Shown here: in pieces, positions 38,201 to 47,149 of the stretch
How the letters are laid out: each line of letters starts with the position of its first letter
Numbering within the stretch: position 1 is the stretch's first letter
From: Pseudoduganella namucuonensis
GTDB lineage: Bacteria > Pseudomonadota > Gammaproteobacteria > Burkholderiales > Burkholderiaceae_D
Assembly (NCBI RefSeq): GCF_900116645.1
Contig: NZ_FPBO01000002.1
Coordinates: 186,001 to 250,000, forward strand
Direction of reading: 5' to 3'
DNA: 64,000 bases
Notes under the pieces: model-generated
The model's database searches: none
Seen by the model: only the letters and a program-made list of their open reading frames with translations
Told to the model about the DNA's origin: nothing
Position numbers and translations under genes: made by a program

Positions 38201-38475
38201 TTGCCCTGGGCGGGGCGGGAACCGGTCACTCGGTCGATATCCTCGCGCAGGTCGGCCGCCGCGCGCACCACGCCGGCGTGGTCGGAGGCGTCCACATACA
38301 GCGTCGCGGCGCGGCCGCCCTGCACCAGCGCCATGGCGCCCGCCTGCGGCTCGAACACCACGATGCGCTTCTGGCCCAGCGCGTGCGCCGGCAAGGCGCA
38401 GAGGGACGCCGATGTCAGCGTCAACAGGCAAAGCAGCTTGCGCGCGGCGCGCGCAAGTCCGGATATCGAATTCAT
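35233..38475 (-). CDS. GH115 xylan alpha-1,2-glucuronidase with low-complexity insertion
   Basis: 1080 aa from the ATG at 38475; signal peptide about 1-33 (ending LPAHALG). GH115 landmarks are clear: GTIGKSAMIDRL, YGIYEISEQIGVSPWYWWADVP, RGIFLNDEAPALTNW, RMRGNYLWPAMWDAAFFDDD, GTSHHEPMMRAQKEW, GMRGDGDEPMS and LLLWCDDNWGNIRRLPTPEE. The family removes (4-O-methyl)glucuronate from internal as well as terminal xylose units. A C-terminal beta domain begins at about 790. Residues about 838-962 are an unusual insertion: an Ala/Glu/Arg helix (840-895), then a Pro/Ala linker, splitting this domain before it resumes at MRLEYQVHLYAAGKV. Confidence 0.92.
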   Translation of the reverse strand: MNSISGLARAARKLLCLLTLTSASLCALPAHALGQKRIVVFEPQAGAMALVQGGRAATLYVDASDHAGVVRAAADLREDIDRVTGSRPAQGKGAPAGEDVVIVGTIGKSAMIDRLVKSGALDVSGIKGKWEGFHIQTLTRPMPGVERALVIAGADKRGTIYGIYEISEQIGVSPWYWWADVPPQRHKNLFVNADTRVSDAPVVQYRGIFLNDEAPALTNWVKQTYGGYNHKFYEKVFELILRMRGNYLWPAMWDAAFFDDDKLNGQRAEEYGVVMGTSHHEPMMRAQKEWHRQGKGPWDYTKNASVLKDFWRGGLRNSRNTDKVITLGMRGDGDEPMSEDSNVALLERIVKDQRDMIAKELNPDMAKTPQVWALYKEVQEYYEKGMRVPDDVLLLWCDDNWGNIRRLPTPEERKRSGGAGVYYHFDYVGGPRSYKWLNVTPIPKIWEQMHLAWQHEADRMWIVNVGDLKPMEVPTEFFLTYAWNPAAWPAERLPEYLKLWATREFGAQYADDIADIVAKYTKYNGRRKPEMLEPGTYSLANYNESARIVDEYKALAGRAEKIDGSLPSALRDAFFQLVLYPVQAGAVVNEMYAAAALNRLHAQQGRTSANDLAGRVRALFQQDAELARQYHEDVSNGKWNHMMSQTHLGYTYWNQPPRNVMPPVSEIQVSRAGDMGVTVEGSEQAWPGPGGDKLAMPLMDANSRKPRYVEIFNRGQASFRFKIAASAPWITLSASGGSVGRSQRVMVDVRWDEVPANADHAVVVVLGPDGGKVAIRVPVRAPGAGPKVEAGSYVESGGVVAIEAEHYTKAVAPQGRQWLRIPDHGRTLSGMTATPVTEPVAAVAQHKAAMQAAAQAAAEAARQAAEQAAEQAAREAAEEAAQRLAREVRELQVEAEPAHPDPLASVPPASPVAGQPAPPPAVQADVRIEDQAGAAPVPAAAVVQVPAPAPSLAATLASSAQAMRLEYQVHLYAAGKVAVHATLAPTLKFHPGPGFRYAISIDDEVPRIVDVHADASMAAWEKAVSDGAVVHKTEHLIARPGTHTVKYWAIDPGLVLQKIVVDAGGLRPSYLGPTESPKAP

Positions 38476-38493
38476 CTGGTTTTGTCTCCAAGC

Positions 38494-38509
38494 GGTTCCG
38501 AATGGAACC
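38494..38509. promoter_or_regulatory. inverted repeat upstream of the GH115 gene
   Basis: GGTTCC-GAAT-GGAACC is a perfect 6-bp palindrome 18 bp upstream of the GH115 ATG and close to its expected promoter. It differs from the TGTTAGCG-type sites of the island, so it may bind another regulator or be an mRNA leader hairpin. Confidence 0.35.
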
Positions 38510-38571
38510 ATGACTAAGCCCAACGCGGCGCCGGGGATGGCCGTTGACCTACGGTCGGAAATAAAGGCGCT

Positions 38572-39843
38572 TCATTTCGCCACGGCGCACTGCCGCAACG
38601 CCGCCAGCGGCACCGCCTCGGCCATGGCGCGGAAGCCCGCCAGCGAGGGATGCAGGCCATCGCCCGTGTCCCGCTCTGGCAGCATGCGCTCCGGCCGCGC
38701 GGGGTCGCGCACCGCGGCGTCGAAGTCCGCCACGGCGTCGAACACGCCGGCGTTGCGTATCCAGTGGTTGATGGCCTGGCGGTCCGCCTCGTTGTCGGCG
38801 TCCGGCTTGTAGTAGCCGGAGCCCATGTACGGCGTCATGGTGCCGCCGATGACGCAGACGCCCTTGGCGTGCGCGCGCTCCACCAGTTGGCGGTGGGCGG
38901 TCAGCAGGTCGTCGATCATTTTCTTGCGCGTCTCCGGCGTGTCGGCGCCGTTGCGGTGCTGGCCGCCCACGTCGTTCACGCCGATCAGCACGATGGCGTG
39001 GGTGACGCCGCCGCGCGACAGCACGTCGCGCTCGAAGCGCGCCACCATGTTGGGGCCCAGTCCGTCGCGCAGCATGCGGCCGCCGCCTATGCCCGCGTTC
39101 ACCACACCCATCTCCAGTTTTCCTTCCTTCGCCAGCCGGGCCGCCAGCATGTCGGTCCAGCGGTCGTTGCCGTCCGTGGTGGCGCCGTAGCCGTCGGTGA
39201 TCGAGTCGCCTATCGCCACCACCGCGCCCACGCCGCGCGGCGCCTGCACTTCGATGTCGGCCAGCGCGTACCAGCGCTGCACCTTCGCCGGATCGGTCCA
39301 CCCCGCGTCCATAAGGCGGTTGCCCTTGACGACGAAGCTGGTGGCGCGCGAGCCGGGATGGCCGGTCTGGCGGCCGGGTTCGCCCTTGAAATACATGGAC
39401 ACGGCCAGGTCCGCGCCCGCCTTGTGCTCCAGTGCCACGGGATCGCTGTAATACTCGGCGCCCGCCGGGATCATGACCGCGGCGCGGCCCGAGAAGGTCA
39501 GCGGCTTGACGCTGGCCGGGTCGATATCGGCCTTGCCCGGGCCGGCCGCCCGCGCCAGGCTGGCGCCCTCCAGCGCCAGCGGCGCGGTGCCGAAGGCGTT
39601 GCTGACGCGCACCCGCACCTGGCTGCCGCCCAGCGACACGCGGACCACCTGGCGCAGCGTGGCGTCGCGCCACTGCTCCGCCGGCAGTTCGTTCTGCCCC
39701 TCCGGGATCATGTTCGCGGTGCCCCACGACGCAACCCAGTGCCGCCGGGTTCCCGCATCCTTCGCGGCGGCGCCGGCGGCCGAAACGGAGGCCACCGCCG
39801 CGAACAACAGCCCTGCAATCAACTGGTGTTGACTTGATCTCAT
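38572..39843 (-). CDS. secreted SGNH/GDSL-family esterase
   Basis: 423 aa with a signal peptide (about 1-27). The N-terminal beta domain (about 35-200, RRHWVASWGTANMIPEG) is followed by an SGNH hydrolase domain: block I Ser214 in VVAIGDSITDGYG, Gly in NAGIGGGRML, Asn in IVLIGVNDVGG, and the Asp395/His398 dyad in GDGLHPS. Such two-domain enzymes deacylate carbohydrates or lipids. Its place among xylan genes suggests removal of acetyl or other ester groups, which is an inference. It is divergent from gudD with only 51 bp between the starts. Confidence 0.85.
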   Translation of the reverse strand: MRSSQHQLIAGLLFAAVASVSAAGAAAKDAGTRRHWVASWGTANMIPEGQNELPAEQWRDATLRQVVRVSLGGSQVRVRVSNAFGTAPLALEGASLARAAGPGKADIDPASVKPLTFSGRAAVMIPAGAEYYSDPVALEHKAGADLAVSMYFKGEPGRQTGHPGSRATSFVVKGNRLMDAGWTDPAKVQRWYALADIEVQAPRGVGAVVAIGDSITDGYGATTDGNDRWTDMLAARLAKEGKLEMGVVNAGIGGGRMLRDGLGPNMVARFERDVLSRGGVTHAIVLIGVNDVGGQHRNGADTPETRKKMIDDLLTAHRQLVERAHAKGVCVIGGTMTPYMGSGYYKPDADNEADRQAINHWIRNAGVFDAVADFDAAVRDPARPERMLPERDTGDGLHPSLAGFRAMAEAVPLAALRQCAVAK

Positions 39844-39864
39844 AAATCCCTCACACTTGAGTTA

Positions 39865-39875
39865 TGTTAGCGCTA
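39865..39875. promoter_or_regulatory. LacI-type operator in the esterase/gudD divergent region
   Basis: TGTTAGCGCTA contains the perfect palindrome TAGCGCTA at the centre of a 51-bp region between two divergent start codons. It matches the left half of the site at 33903 (TGTTAGCG). One bound repressor could control both directions. Confidence 0.5.
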
Positions 39876-39894
39876 TTCATTTTAGGACAATTAA

Positions 39895-41301
39895 ATGGTA
39901 CAGGCAACAAATCATAGTCATGCAGGCAGTCCGGTGGTCACGGAAATGCGGGTCGTGCCGGTTGCCGGCCATGACAGCATGCTGCTCAACCTGTGCGGCG
40001 CCCACGCCCCCCACTTCACGCGCAACCTGGTGTTGCTGAAGGATAGCGCCGGGCGCACCGGCATGGGCGAGGTGCCGGGCGGCGCCGGCATCCTGAAGGC
40101 GCTGGAAAACGCCGTGCCGCGCGTGGTGGGCACCGAGATCGGCCGCTACAACCGCACGCTGAACGCGCTGCGCCTGGCCATCGCCGCGCCGGACGGCACC
40201 CACCAGCACCAGGTGACGTCGGCCGCCGAGGCCGAGGTGCTGAAGCAGCCGCACGAGATCAACCTGCGCCTGGAAAACGTGGTGACCGCCGTGGAGGCGG
40301 CCCTGCTCGACCTGCTGGGCCAGCACCTGGGCGTGCCCGTCTGCGAACTGCTGGGCGCCGGCCAGCAGCGCGACAGCGTTCCCATGCTGGCCTATCTGTT
40401 CTACATCGGCGACCGCCGGCGCACCGACCTGCCCTACCTGGCCAGCACCGGCGAAGGCTGGCACCACCTGCGCCACCAGGAGGCGCTGACGCCGGAGGCC
40501 ATCGCCGACCTGGCCGCCGCCACAGTGGAGCGCTACGGTTTCCGCGACTTCAAGCTGAAGGGCGGCGTGATGCGCGGCGCCGAGGAGATGGAGGCCGTGG
40601 CCGCGATCAAGGCGCGCTTCCCGGACTCGCGCGTGACGCTGGACCCGAACGGCGCCTGGTCGCTGGCCGAATCCATCGCCGTGTGCAAGGGCAAGGGCCA
40701 CCTGTTGGCCTACGCGGAGGATCCCTGCGGCCCGGAGAACGGCTATTCCGGCCGCGAGATCATGGCCGAATTCAAGCGCGCCACCGGCATCCCCACCGCC
40801 ACCAACATGGTGGCCACCGACTGGCGCCAGATGGCCCACTCGCACCTGCTGGGCGCGGTGGACATTCCGCTGGCCGACCCGCACTTCTGGACCATGCAGG
40901 GTTCCGTGCGGCTGGCCCAGCTGTGCCACGAATGGGGCCTGACCTGGGGCTCGCACTCCAACAACCACTTCGACGTGTCGCTGGCGATGTTCACCCACGC
41001 CGCCGCCGCCGCGCCGGGCCGCATCACCGCCATCGACACACACTGGATCTGGCAGGAAGGCCAGGAACGCCTGACCCGCGAGCCGCTGCGCATCGTGGGC
41101 GGAGAGGTCGCGGTGCCACAAGCGCCGGGCCTGGGCATAGAGCCGGACATGGACCGCATCGAGGCCGCCCACGAGCTGTATAAAAAAATATCGACCAGCG
41201 CGCGCGACGACGCCATGGCGATGCGCCAACTCATCCCCGGCTGGACCTATTCTCCCAAGATGCCCAGCATGGGCAGGAACCAACAAGGAAAAACACCATG
41301 A
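39895..41301 (+). CDS. gudD: glucarate dehydratase (enolase superfamily)
   Basis: 468 aa. The residues I recall for E. coli glucarate dehydratase are all present at a constant offset of 15: Lys220 and Lys222 in [10 protein letters not shown], metal ligands Asp250 (TLDPNGAWS), Glu281 ([12 protein letters not shown]) and Asn304 ([13 protein letters not shown]), and the catalytic His354 in [10 protein letters not shown]. It converts D-glucarate to 5-dehydro-4-deoxyglucarate. In this island it could process glucuronate released from xylan after oxidation to glucarate, or act on a related aldarate. It is first gene of a tightly coupled operon and overlaps xylX by 4 bp. Confidence 0.9.
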   Translation: MVQATNHSHAGSPVVTEMRVVPVAGHDSMLLNLCGAHAPHFTRNLVLLKDSAGRTGMGEVPGGAGILKALENAVPRVVGTEIGRYNRTLNALRLAIAAPDGTHQHQVTSAAEAEVLKQPHEINLRLENVVTAVEAALLDLLGQHLGVPVCELLGAGQQRDSVPMLAYLFYIGDRRRTDLPYLASTGEGWHHLRHQEALTPEAIADLAAATVERYGFRDFKLKGGVMRGAEEMEAVAAIKARFPDSRVTLDPNGAWSLAESIAVCKGKGHLLAYAEDPCGPENGYSGREIMAEFKRATGIPTATNMVATDWRQMAHSHLLGAVDIPLADPHFWTMQGSVRLAQLCHEWGLTWGSHSNNHFDVSLAMFTHAAAAAPGRITAIDTHWIWQEGQERLTREPLRIVGGEVAVPQAPGLGIEPDMDRIEAAHELYKKISTSARDDAMAMRQLIPGWTYSPKMPSMGRNQQGKTP

Positions 41302-42506
41302 ATTTTGCCCCCCTCCCCACCGCATTGCCGGCGGACCTGGCCGACGCGCTGATGGTCGGCCGCGTCTGGCGCGACGCCGACGGCAACGGCGGCCATGAAG
41401 GCCCCTGCGTCGTCGTCGTGCGCAATGGCGAAGTGTTCGACATCACCGCCCAGGCGCCCACCGTGTCGGACCTGTTCGAGCGCGCCGACCTGCTGGACTT
41501 CGTCCGCGGCGCGCAAGGCGAATCGCTGGGCCCCGCGCAGGGCCTGATCGACGGCGCGCTGGCGGCCGGACCCCGGGCGGCCAAACTACTGGCGCCCTGC
41601 GACCTGCAGGCCATCAAGGCCTGCGGCGTGACCTTCGCGGTCAGCCTGCTGGAACGCGTGATCGAGGAACAGGCCGGCGGCGACAAGTCGCGCGCCGACG
41701 CGCTGCGCGCCTCGCTGCTGGAATCGATCGGTTCCGACCTGTCCAGCATCAAGCCCGGCTCGCCGGAGGCGGAGAAGCTGAAACAGGAATTCCAGAGCCG
41801 CGGCGCCTGGTCGCAGTACATGGAGGTGGGCATCGGCCCCTACGCCGAGGTGTTCTCGAAATCGCAACCCATGTCCGCCGTCGGCTTCGGCGCGGACGTC
41901 GGCCTGCACCCGGCCTCCAAGTGGAACAACCCGGAACCGGAGATCGTGCTGGCCGTGAACAGCCGGCGCGAAGTGGTCGGCGCCACGCTGGGCAACGACG
42001 TGAACCTGCGCGACATCGAGGGCCGCAGCGCCCTGTTGCTGGGCAAGGCCAAGGACAACAACGGCTCCTGCTCGATCGGCCCCTTCATCCGCCTGTTCGA
42101 CGGCCAATTCACGCTGGACACCGTGCGCAACGCCGAGGTGCGCCTGGCCATCGAGGGCGCGGACGACGACTTCCGCCTGGACGGCGTGAGCATGATGCGC
42201 CAGATCAGCCGCGACCCGCTGGACCTGGTGTCGCAAACCAGCGGCGCCCACCACCAGTACCCGGACGGCTTCATGCTCTTCCTCGGCACCATGTTCTCGC
42301 CGATCAAGGACCGCGGCGCGGCCGGCGCCGGCTTCACCCACCACATGGGCGACCGCGTCACCATCGCCAGCCCGGCGCTGGGCGCGCTGGTCAACCACGT
42401 CCACCTGAGCGACCAGATCGCGCCGTGGACCTTCGGCGTACGCGCCCTTTACAACAACCTGGCCGGCCGCGGGCTGCTGGGCACCAACACGAATGGAGCA
42501 AACTGA
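41298..42506 (+). CDS. xylX: 2-keto-3-deoxy-D-xylonate dehydratase (FAH family)
   Basis: 402 aa, fumarylacetoacetate hydrolase-type fold. It shows the acidic metal site region ([54 protein letters not shown]) and [27 protein letters not shown]. Length and context match Caulobacter XylX, which dehydrates 2-keto-3-deoxyxylonate to 2-ketoglutarate semialdehyde in the Weimberg pathway. It starts in an ATGA overlap with gudD. A 2-keto-3-deoxy-L-arabonate or 5-keto-4-deoxyglucarate substrate is possible, since these dehydratases are related. Confidence 0.82.
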   Translation: MNFAPLPTALPADLADALMVGRVWRDADGNGGHEGPCVVVVRNGEVFDITAQAPTVSDLFERADLLDFVRGAQGESLGPAQGLIDGALAAGPRAAKLLAPCDLQAIKACGVTFAVSLLERVIEEQAGGDKSRADALRASLLESIGSDLSSIKPGSPEAEKLKQEFQSRGAWSQYMEVGIGPYAEVFSKSQPMSAVGFGADVGLHPASKWNNPEPEIVLAVNSRREVVGATLGNDVNLRDIEGRSALLLGKAKDNNGSCSIGPFIRLFDGQFTLDTVRNAEVRLAIEGADDDFRLDGVSMMRQISRDPLDLVSQTSGAHHQYPDGFMLFLGTMFSPIKDRGAAGAGFTHHMGDRVTIASPALGALVNHVHLSDQIAPWTFGVRALYNNLAGRGLLGTNTNGAN

Positions 42507-42507
42507 C

Positions 42508-43311
42508 ATGGCGGAAGCACGCAAACCCCTGGTGTACGCCACCTACCACGACCTCGCGGGCAAGCGCGTGGTCATCACCGGCGGCGGCACCGGCATCGGC
42601 GCCGGGCTGGTGGACGCGTTCGCGAAACAGGGCGCGCAAGTCGTGTTCCTGGACATCGCCGAGGAGGCCTCGCGCGCCCTGGCCGCCAGCCTGGCCGGCC
42701 AGGTCGGCCAGGCCGGCATCCGGCACGCGCCCAAATTCATCGCCTGCGACCTGACCAACCTGGACGCGCTGGGCAAGGCCTTCGACGAGATCCTGAAGGA
42801 CGGGCCGGTCGACGTGCTGCTCAACAACGCCGCCAACGACCACCGCCACAACGTCGGCGAAGTCACCGGCAAATACTGGGACGACAGCCTGGCCGTCAAC
42901 CTGCGGCACCAGTTCTTCTGCGCGCAGGCCGTGGCGCCCGGCATGAAGGCCAAGGGCGGCGGCGTGATCCTGAACTTCGGCTCCATCTCCTGGTACCTGG
43001 CGCTGCCGCAGCTGGCGCTGTACATGACGGCCAAGGCCGCCATCGAGGGCCTGACGCGCGGCCTGGCGCGCGACCTGGGCAAGGACGGCATCCGCGTCAA
43101 CTGCGTGATCCCCGGCTCCGTGAAAACGCCGCGCCAGATGGCGCTGTGGCATTCGCCGGAAGAGGAGGCGGCCATCCTGGCGGCGCAATGCCTGCACGAG
43201 CGCATCGAGCCGGAGGACGTGGCCGCGCTGACGCTGTTCCTGGCGTCCGACAACGCGGGCCGCTGCACCGGCCGCGACTACTTCGTGGACGCGGGCTGGT
43301 ACGGCGCATGA
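42508..43311 (+). CDS. xylB: SDR sugar dehydrogenase, probable D-xylose 1-dehydrogenase
   Basis: 267 aa from the ATG at 42508, just after the xylX stop. Classical short-chain dehydrogenase: cofactor motif ITGGGTGIGAGL, LLNNAANDHRHN, catalytic Ser in LNFGSISWYL and YxxxK in YMTAKAAIEG, with VNCVIPGSVKTPRQ after it. The NADxxHR segment and overall form are like Caulobacter XylB, which oxidises xylose to xylonolactone with NAD. It overlaps xylC by 4 bp. Other pentoses could be substrates. Confidence 0.85.
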   Translation: MAEARKPLVYATYHDLAGKRVVITGGGTGIGAGLVDAFAKQGAQVVFLDIAEEASRALAASLAGQVGQAGIRHAPKFIACDLTNLDALGKAFDEILKDGPVDVLLNNAANDHRHNVGEVTGKYWDDSLAVNLRHQFFCAQAVAPGMKAKGGGVILNFGSISWYLALPQLALYMTAKAAIEGLTRGLARDLGKDGIRVNCVIPGSVKTPRQMALWHSPEEEAAILAAQCLHERIEPEDVAALTLFLASDNAGRCTGRDYFVDAGWYGA

Positions 43312-44219
43312 GCACGCGGAACAATCCCGCCGCCATGGCCGCCGCCATCGAGCCCGCCTGCATCTGGTCGCTGGGCGCCAAGCTGGGCGAGGGCCCGGTG
43401 TGGCACGCCGGCGAGGGCGCGCTGTACCTGGTGGACATCAAGGGCGCCAAGCTGCACCGCTGCAAGGAGGACGGCTCCGGCCGCCGCAGCTGGGACCTGC
43501 CCGGCGAGACCGGCTTCGCCCTGCCGATGGCGGACGGCGATTTCGTCTGCGGCCTGCCCGGCAAGCTGATGCGCCTGTCGCTGGACAGCAGCAAGCTCTC
43601 GACGCTGCTGGAACTGGAGGCCGACCAGCCGGGCAACCGCCTGAACGACGGCTACGTGGACAGCCAGGGCAGGCTGTGGTTCGGCTCCATGGACAACGCC
43701 GAGAGCGCGCCCACCGGCTCGCTGTACCGCGTGGACGCCGCCGGCGCGCCGCTGCGCATGGACGGCGGCATCGTCATCACCAACGGCCCCTGCGCCAGCC
43801 CGGACGGCCGCACCTTCTACCACACCGACACGCTGGGCAAGGTGATCCACGCCTACGACCTGGCGCCGGACGGCGCGCTGTCGAACAAGCGCGTGTTCAC
43901 CGAATTCACGGGCGCCGGCCATCCGGACGGCTCCACCGTGGACGCCGAGGGCCATGTGTGGGTCGCCCTGTTCGGCGGCGCCCGCGTGGAGCGCTACTCG
44001 CCCCGGGGCGAACTGGTGCAAACCGTGCGCTTCCCCTGCTCCAACATCACCAAAATCGCCTTCGGCGGCGCCGACCTGCGCACCGTCTTCGTCTCCAGCG
44101 CGTGGAAAGGCCTGAGCCTCGAACAACGGAGCGCGCAACCGCTCGCCGGCGGTGTATTCTCGTTCCGCAGCGAAGTACCCGGCCTGGCACAACACCATTA
44201 CAACAGGAAGCCATCATGA
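43308..44219 (+). CDS. xylC: SMP-30 family lactonase, probable xylonolactonase
   Basis: 303 aa beta-propeller of the SMP-30/gluconolactonase family. Expected metal-site segments are present: LGEGPVWHAGEGALYLVDI (Glu), NRLNDGYVDSQGRLWFGSM (Asn/Asp), VITNGPCASPDGRTFYHTDT (Asn) and HPDGSTVDAEGHVWVALFGG (Asp). It opens the lactone formed by XylB to xylonate. It starts in an ATGA overlap with xylB and ends in an ATGA overlap with xylD, so all four genes xylX-xylD are one coupled unit. Confidence 0.88.
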   Translation: MSTRNNPAAMAAAIEPACIWSLGAKLGEGPVWHAGEGALYLVDIKGAKLHRCKEDGSGRRSWDLPGETGFALPMADGDFVCGLPGKLMRLSLDSSKLSTLLELEADQPGNRLNDGYVDSQGRLWFGSMDNAESAPTGSLYRVDAAGAPLRMDGGIVITNGPCASPDGRTFYHTDTLGKVIHAYDLAPDGALSNKRVFTEFTGAGHPDGSTVDAEGHVWVALFGGARVERYSPRGELVQTVRFPCSNITKIAFGGADLRTVFVSSAWKGLSLEQRSAQPLAGGVFSFRSEVPGLAQHHYNRKPS

Positions 44220-45985
44220 GCACCCGCCGTTTCCGTTCGCAGGACTGGTTCGACAATCCGGACCACATCGACATGACCGCGCTCTATCTCGAGCGCTTCA
44301 TGAACTATGGCATCACCCCCGAGGAGCTGCGCAGCGGCCGTCCCATCATCGGCATCGCGCAGTCGGGCAGCGACATCAGCCCCTGCAACCGCATCCACCT
44401 GGAGCTGGCCAAGCGCGTGCGCGACGGCATCCGCGACGCGGGCGGCATCGCCATGGAATTCCCGCTGCACCCCATCTTCGAGAACTGCCGCCGCCCCACC
44501 GCCGCCATCGACCGCAACCTGGCCTATATGGGCCTGGTCGAGATCCTGCACGGCTACCCGATCGACGCGGTGGTGCTGACCACCGGTTGCGACAAGACCA
44601 CGCCCTCGCAGCTGATGGCCGCCGCCACCGTCGACATCCCCGCCATCGTGCTGTCCGGCGGCCCGATGCTGGACGGCTGGCTGGACGGCGAACTGGTGGG
44701 CTCCGGCTCGGCCATCTGGAAGGCGCGCCGCCGGCTGGCGGCGGGCGAGATCGACAACGAGAAGTTCCTGCAGATCGGCGCCGCCTCGGCGCCGTCGGCG
44801 GGCCACTGCAACACCATGGGCACGGCGTCCACCATGAACGCCATGGCCGAGGCGCTGGGCATGTCGCTGACCGGCTGCTCCGCCATCCCCGCGCCCTACC
44901 GCGAGCGCGGCCAGATGGCCTATGAAACCGGGCGCCGCATCGTCGAGATGGCGCACCAGGACATCCGCCCGTCCAGCATCCTCAATCGCGACGCCTTCCT
45001 GGACGCGATCGTCGTCAACGCCGCCATCGGCGGCTCCACCAACGCGCAGCAGCACATCATGGCCATGGCCCGCCACGCCGGCGTGGAACTGCATTCGGAC
45101 GACTGGATGGCCTACGGCCACGACGTGCCGCTGCTGCTGAACATGCAGCCCTCCGGCAAATACCTGGGCGAGCGCTTCCACCGCGCCGGCGGCGTGCCGG
45201 CCATCATGTGGGAACTGGAACAGGCCGGCAAGCTGCGCTCCAACCGCCTCACGGTGTCGGGCAAGACCATGGCCCAGAACCTGGAGGGCCGCGAGTCCAA
45301 CGACCGCGAGATGATCACGCCGTTCGACCAGCCGCTGAAGGAAAAGGCCGGCTTCATGGTCTTGCGCGGCAACCTGTTCGACTTCGCCATCATGAAGACC
45401 TCGGTGATCTCGCCGGAGTTCCGCGCCCGCTACCTGAGCCGCGCCGGCGAGGAAGGCGTGTTCGAATGCCGCGCCATCGTGTTCGACGGCTCCACCGACT
45501 ACCACGCCCGCATCAACGATCCCGCGCTGAACATCGACGAGGACTGCATCCTCGTGATCCGCGGCGCCGGTCCGGTGGGCTGGCCCGGTTCGGCCGAGGT
45601 GGTGAACATGCAACCGCCGGACGCGCTGATCAAGCGCGGCGTGCTGAACCTGCCGACGCTGGGCGACGGCCGCCAGTCCGGTACCTCGGACAGCCCGTCG
45701 ATCCTGAACGCCTCCCCGGAGAGCGCGGTGGGCGGCGGCCTGGCCTACGTGCGCACCGGCGACCGCATCCGCATCGACCTGAACACCGGCAGCTGCGACA
45801 TGCTGGTGGACGAGGAAACGCTGGCGGCGCGCAAGGCCGAAGGCATACCGGCGGTGCCGGCCAGCCAGACGCCGTGGCAGGAACTGTACCGTTCCACCGT
45901 GGGCCAGATGGAGCAAGGGGCCTGCATGGAGCTGGCCGTGAAGTACCGTGGCATCGCCGAAACGCTGCCGCGCCATAACCACTAA
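44216..45985 (+). CDS. xylD: D-xylonate dehydratase (IlvD/Edd family)
   Basis: 589 aa. IlvD/Edd dehydratase with the iron-sulfur cysteines in SPCNRIHLELA, TTGCDKTTPSQL and GHCNTMGTASTMNAM, plus NAAIGGSTNAQQH and the C-terminal SDSPSILNASPESAVGGGLA loop. The sugar-acid branch (XylD, AraC-type arabonate dehydratase) has this length and the GPMLDGWLDGE motif. It converts xylonate to 2-keto-3-deoxyxylonate, the substrate of XylX. L-arabonate is an alternative substrate. The gene is last of the coupled gudD-xylXBCD run; a REP-like element follows its stop. Confidence 0.9.
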   Translation: MSTRRFRSQDWFDNPDHIDMTALYLERFMNYGITPEELRSGRPIIGIAQSGSDISPCNRIHLELAKRVRDGIRDAGGIAMEFPLHPIFENCRRPTAAIDRNLAYMGLVEILHGYPIDAVVLTTGCDKTTPSQLMAAATVDIPAIVLSGGPMLDGWLDGELVGSGSAIWKARRRLAAGEIDNEKFLQIGAASAPSAGHCNTMGTASTMNAMAEALGMSLTGCSAIPAPYRERGQMAYETGRRIVEMAHQDIRPSSILNRDAFLDAIVVNAAIGGSTNAQQHIMAMARHAGVELHSDDWMAYGHDVPLLLNMQPSGKYLGERFHRAGGVPAIMWELEQAGKLRSNRLTVSGKTMAQNLEGRESNDREMITPFDQPLKEKAGFMVLRGNLFDFAIMKTSVISPEFRARYLSRAGEEGVFECRAIVFDGSTDYHARINDPALNIDEDCILVIRGAGPVGWPGSAEVVNMQPPDALIKRGVLNLPTLGDGRQSGTSDSPSILNASPESAVGGGLAYVRTGDRIRIDLNTGSCDMLVDEETLAARKAEGIPAVPASQTPWQELYRSTVGQMEQGACMELAVKYRGIAETLPRHNH

Positions 45986-46011
45986 AAGACCGAAAACCAA
46001 CGGCAAAACCT

Positions 46012-46077
46012 GGGGACAGACCCTCCGCGCCACACGCCAACGCATAGGCCTGCGGCGCGGAACGCGGGTCTGTCCCC
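46012..46077. repeat. REP-like 66-bp palindromic element, copy 3 (inverted)
   Basis: GGGGACAGACCC (46012-46023) and GGGTCTGTCCCC (46066-46077) are perfect 12-bp inverted repeats. Read on the minus strand the interior matches the copies at 1460 and 19751 (CGCGTTC near one arm, CGTGTGGCGCG near the other), so this copy is in opposite orientation. It lies between xylD and xylF. Confidence 0.85.
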
Positions 46078-46131
46078 GGTGGACGCGACCGTGGCGAATC
46101 GGCACCCTCATCGCAATTCTCAGGAGATGGA

Positions 46132-47139
46132 ATGATGAACAAGAAACTGAAAGCGGCAGTCCTCGGCGCGGTGCTGGCCATGAGCACCACCCTGGCCTTC
46201 GCCGACGCGAAGAACCCCAAGATCGGCTTCTCGATCGACGACATGCGCATCGAGCGCTGGGTGCGCGACCGCGACTACTTCAACGCGGAGGCGGAAAAGC
46301 TGGGCGCCAAAGTGTTCGTGCAGTCGGCCGACGCCAGCGAGCAGCGCCAGATCGCGCAGATCGAGAACCTGATCTCGCGCGGCGTGGACGTGCTGGTGAT
46401 CGTTCCCTTCAACGCCACGGTGCTGAACAACGCCGTGCGCGAGGCGAAGAAGGCCAAGATCAAGGTGGTGTCCTACGACCGCCTGATCCTGAACGCCGAC
46501 ATCGACGCCTACATCTCCTTCGACAACACCAAGGTCGGCGAACTGCAGGCGCAGGCGCTGACGGCGCTCAAGCCGAAGGGCAACTACTACCTGCTGGGCG
46601 GCTCGCCCACCGACAACAACGCCAAGATGCTGCGCGAGGGCCAGCTGAAGGTGCTGCAGCCGCTGGTGGACAAGGGCGACATCAAGGTGGTCGGCAAGCA
46701 GTGGGTGAAGGACTGGAGCGCGGCCGAGGCCATGTCCATCGTCGAGAACGCGCTGACGGCCAACGGCAACAAGATCGACGCCATCGTGGCCTCCAACGAC
46801 GGCACGGCGGGCGGCGCGATCCAGGCGCTGACGTCGCAGAAGCTGGCCGGCAAGGTGCCGGTGTCCGGGCAGGACGCCGACCTGGCGGCGGTGAAGCGCG
46901 TCATCGGCGGCACCCAGGCCATGACGGTCTACAAGCCGCTGAAGCTGATCGCCGCCGAGGCGGCCAGGCTGTCGGTGCAACTGGTGCGCAACGAGAAGCC
47001 CGCCTTCAACGCCAGCTACGACAACGGCTTCAAGAAGGTGGACACGCTGCTGCTCAAGCCCATTCCGCTGACCAAGGCCAACGTCAACCTGCTGGTCGAC
47101 GACGGCTTCTACACCAAGGCCCAACTGACCGCCAACTGA
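46132..47139 (+). CDS. xylF: D-xylose ABC transporter, periplasmic binding protein
   Basis: 335 aa (two adjacent ATGs; the second at 46135 has the better distance from AGGAG). Signal peptide about 1-25 (ending TLAFADA). The mature part is a sugar-binding protein of the XylF/RbsB class: [88 protein letters not shown] and [26 protein letters not shown]. These are diagnostic for XylF. It delivers xylose to XylH/XylG encoded just downstream. Confidence 0.95.
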   Translation: MMNKKLKAAVLGAVLAMSTTLAFADAKNPKIGFSIDDMRIERWVRDRDYFNAEAEKLGAKVFVQSADASEQRQIAQIENLISRGVDVLVIVPFNATVLNNAVREAKKAKIKVVSYDRLILNADIDAYISFDNTKVGELQAQALTALKPKGNYYLLGGSPTDNNAKMLREGQLKVLQPLVDKGDIKVVGKQWVKDWSAAEAMSIVENALTANGNKIDAIVASNDGTAGGAIQALTSQKLAGKVPVSGQDADLAAVKRVIGGTQAMTVYKPLKLIAAEAARLSVQLVRNEKPAFNASYDNGFKKVDTLLLKPIPLTKANVNLLVDDGFYTKAQLTAN

Positions 47140-47149
47140 GAAGAACGGC

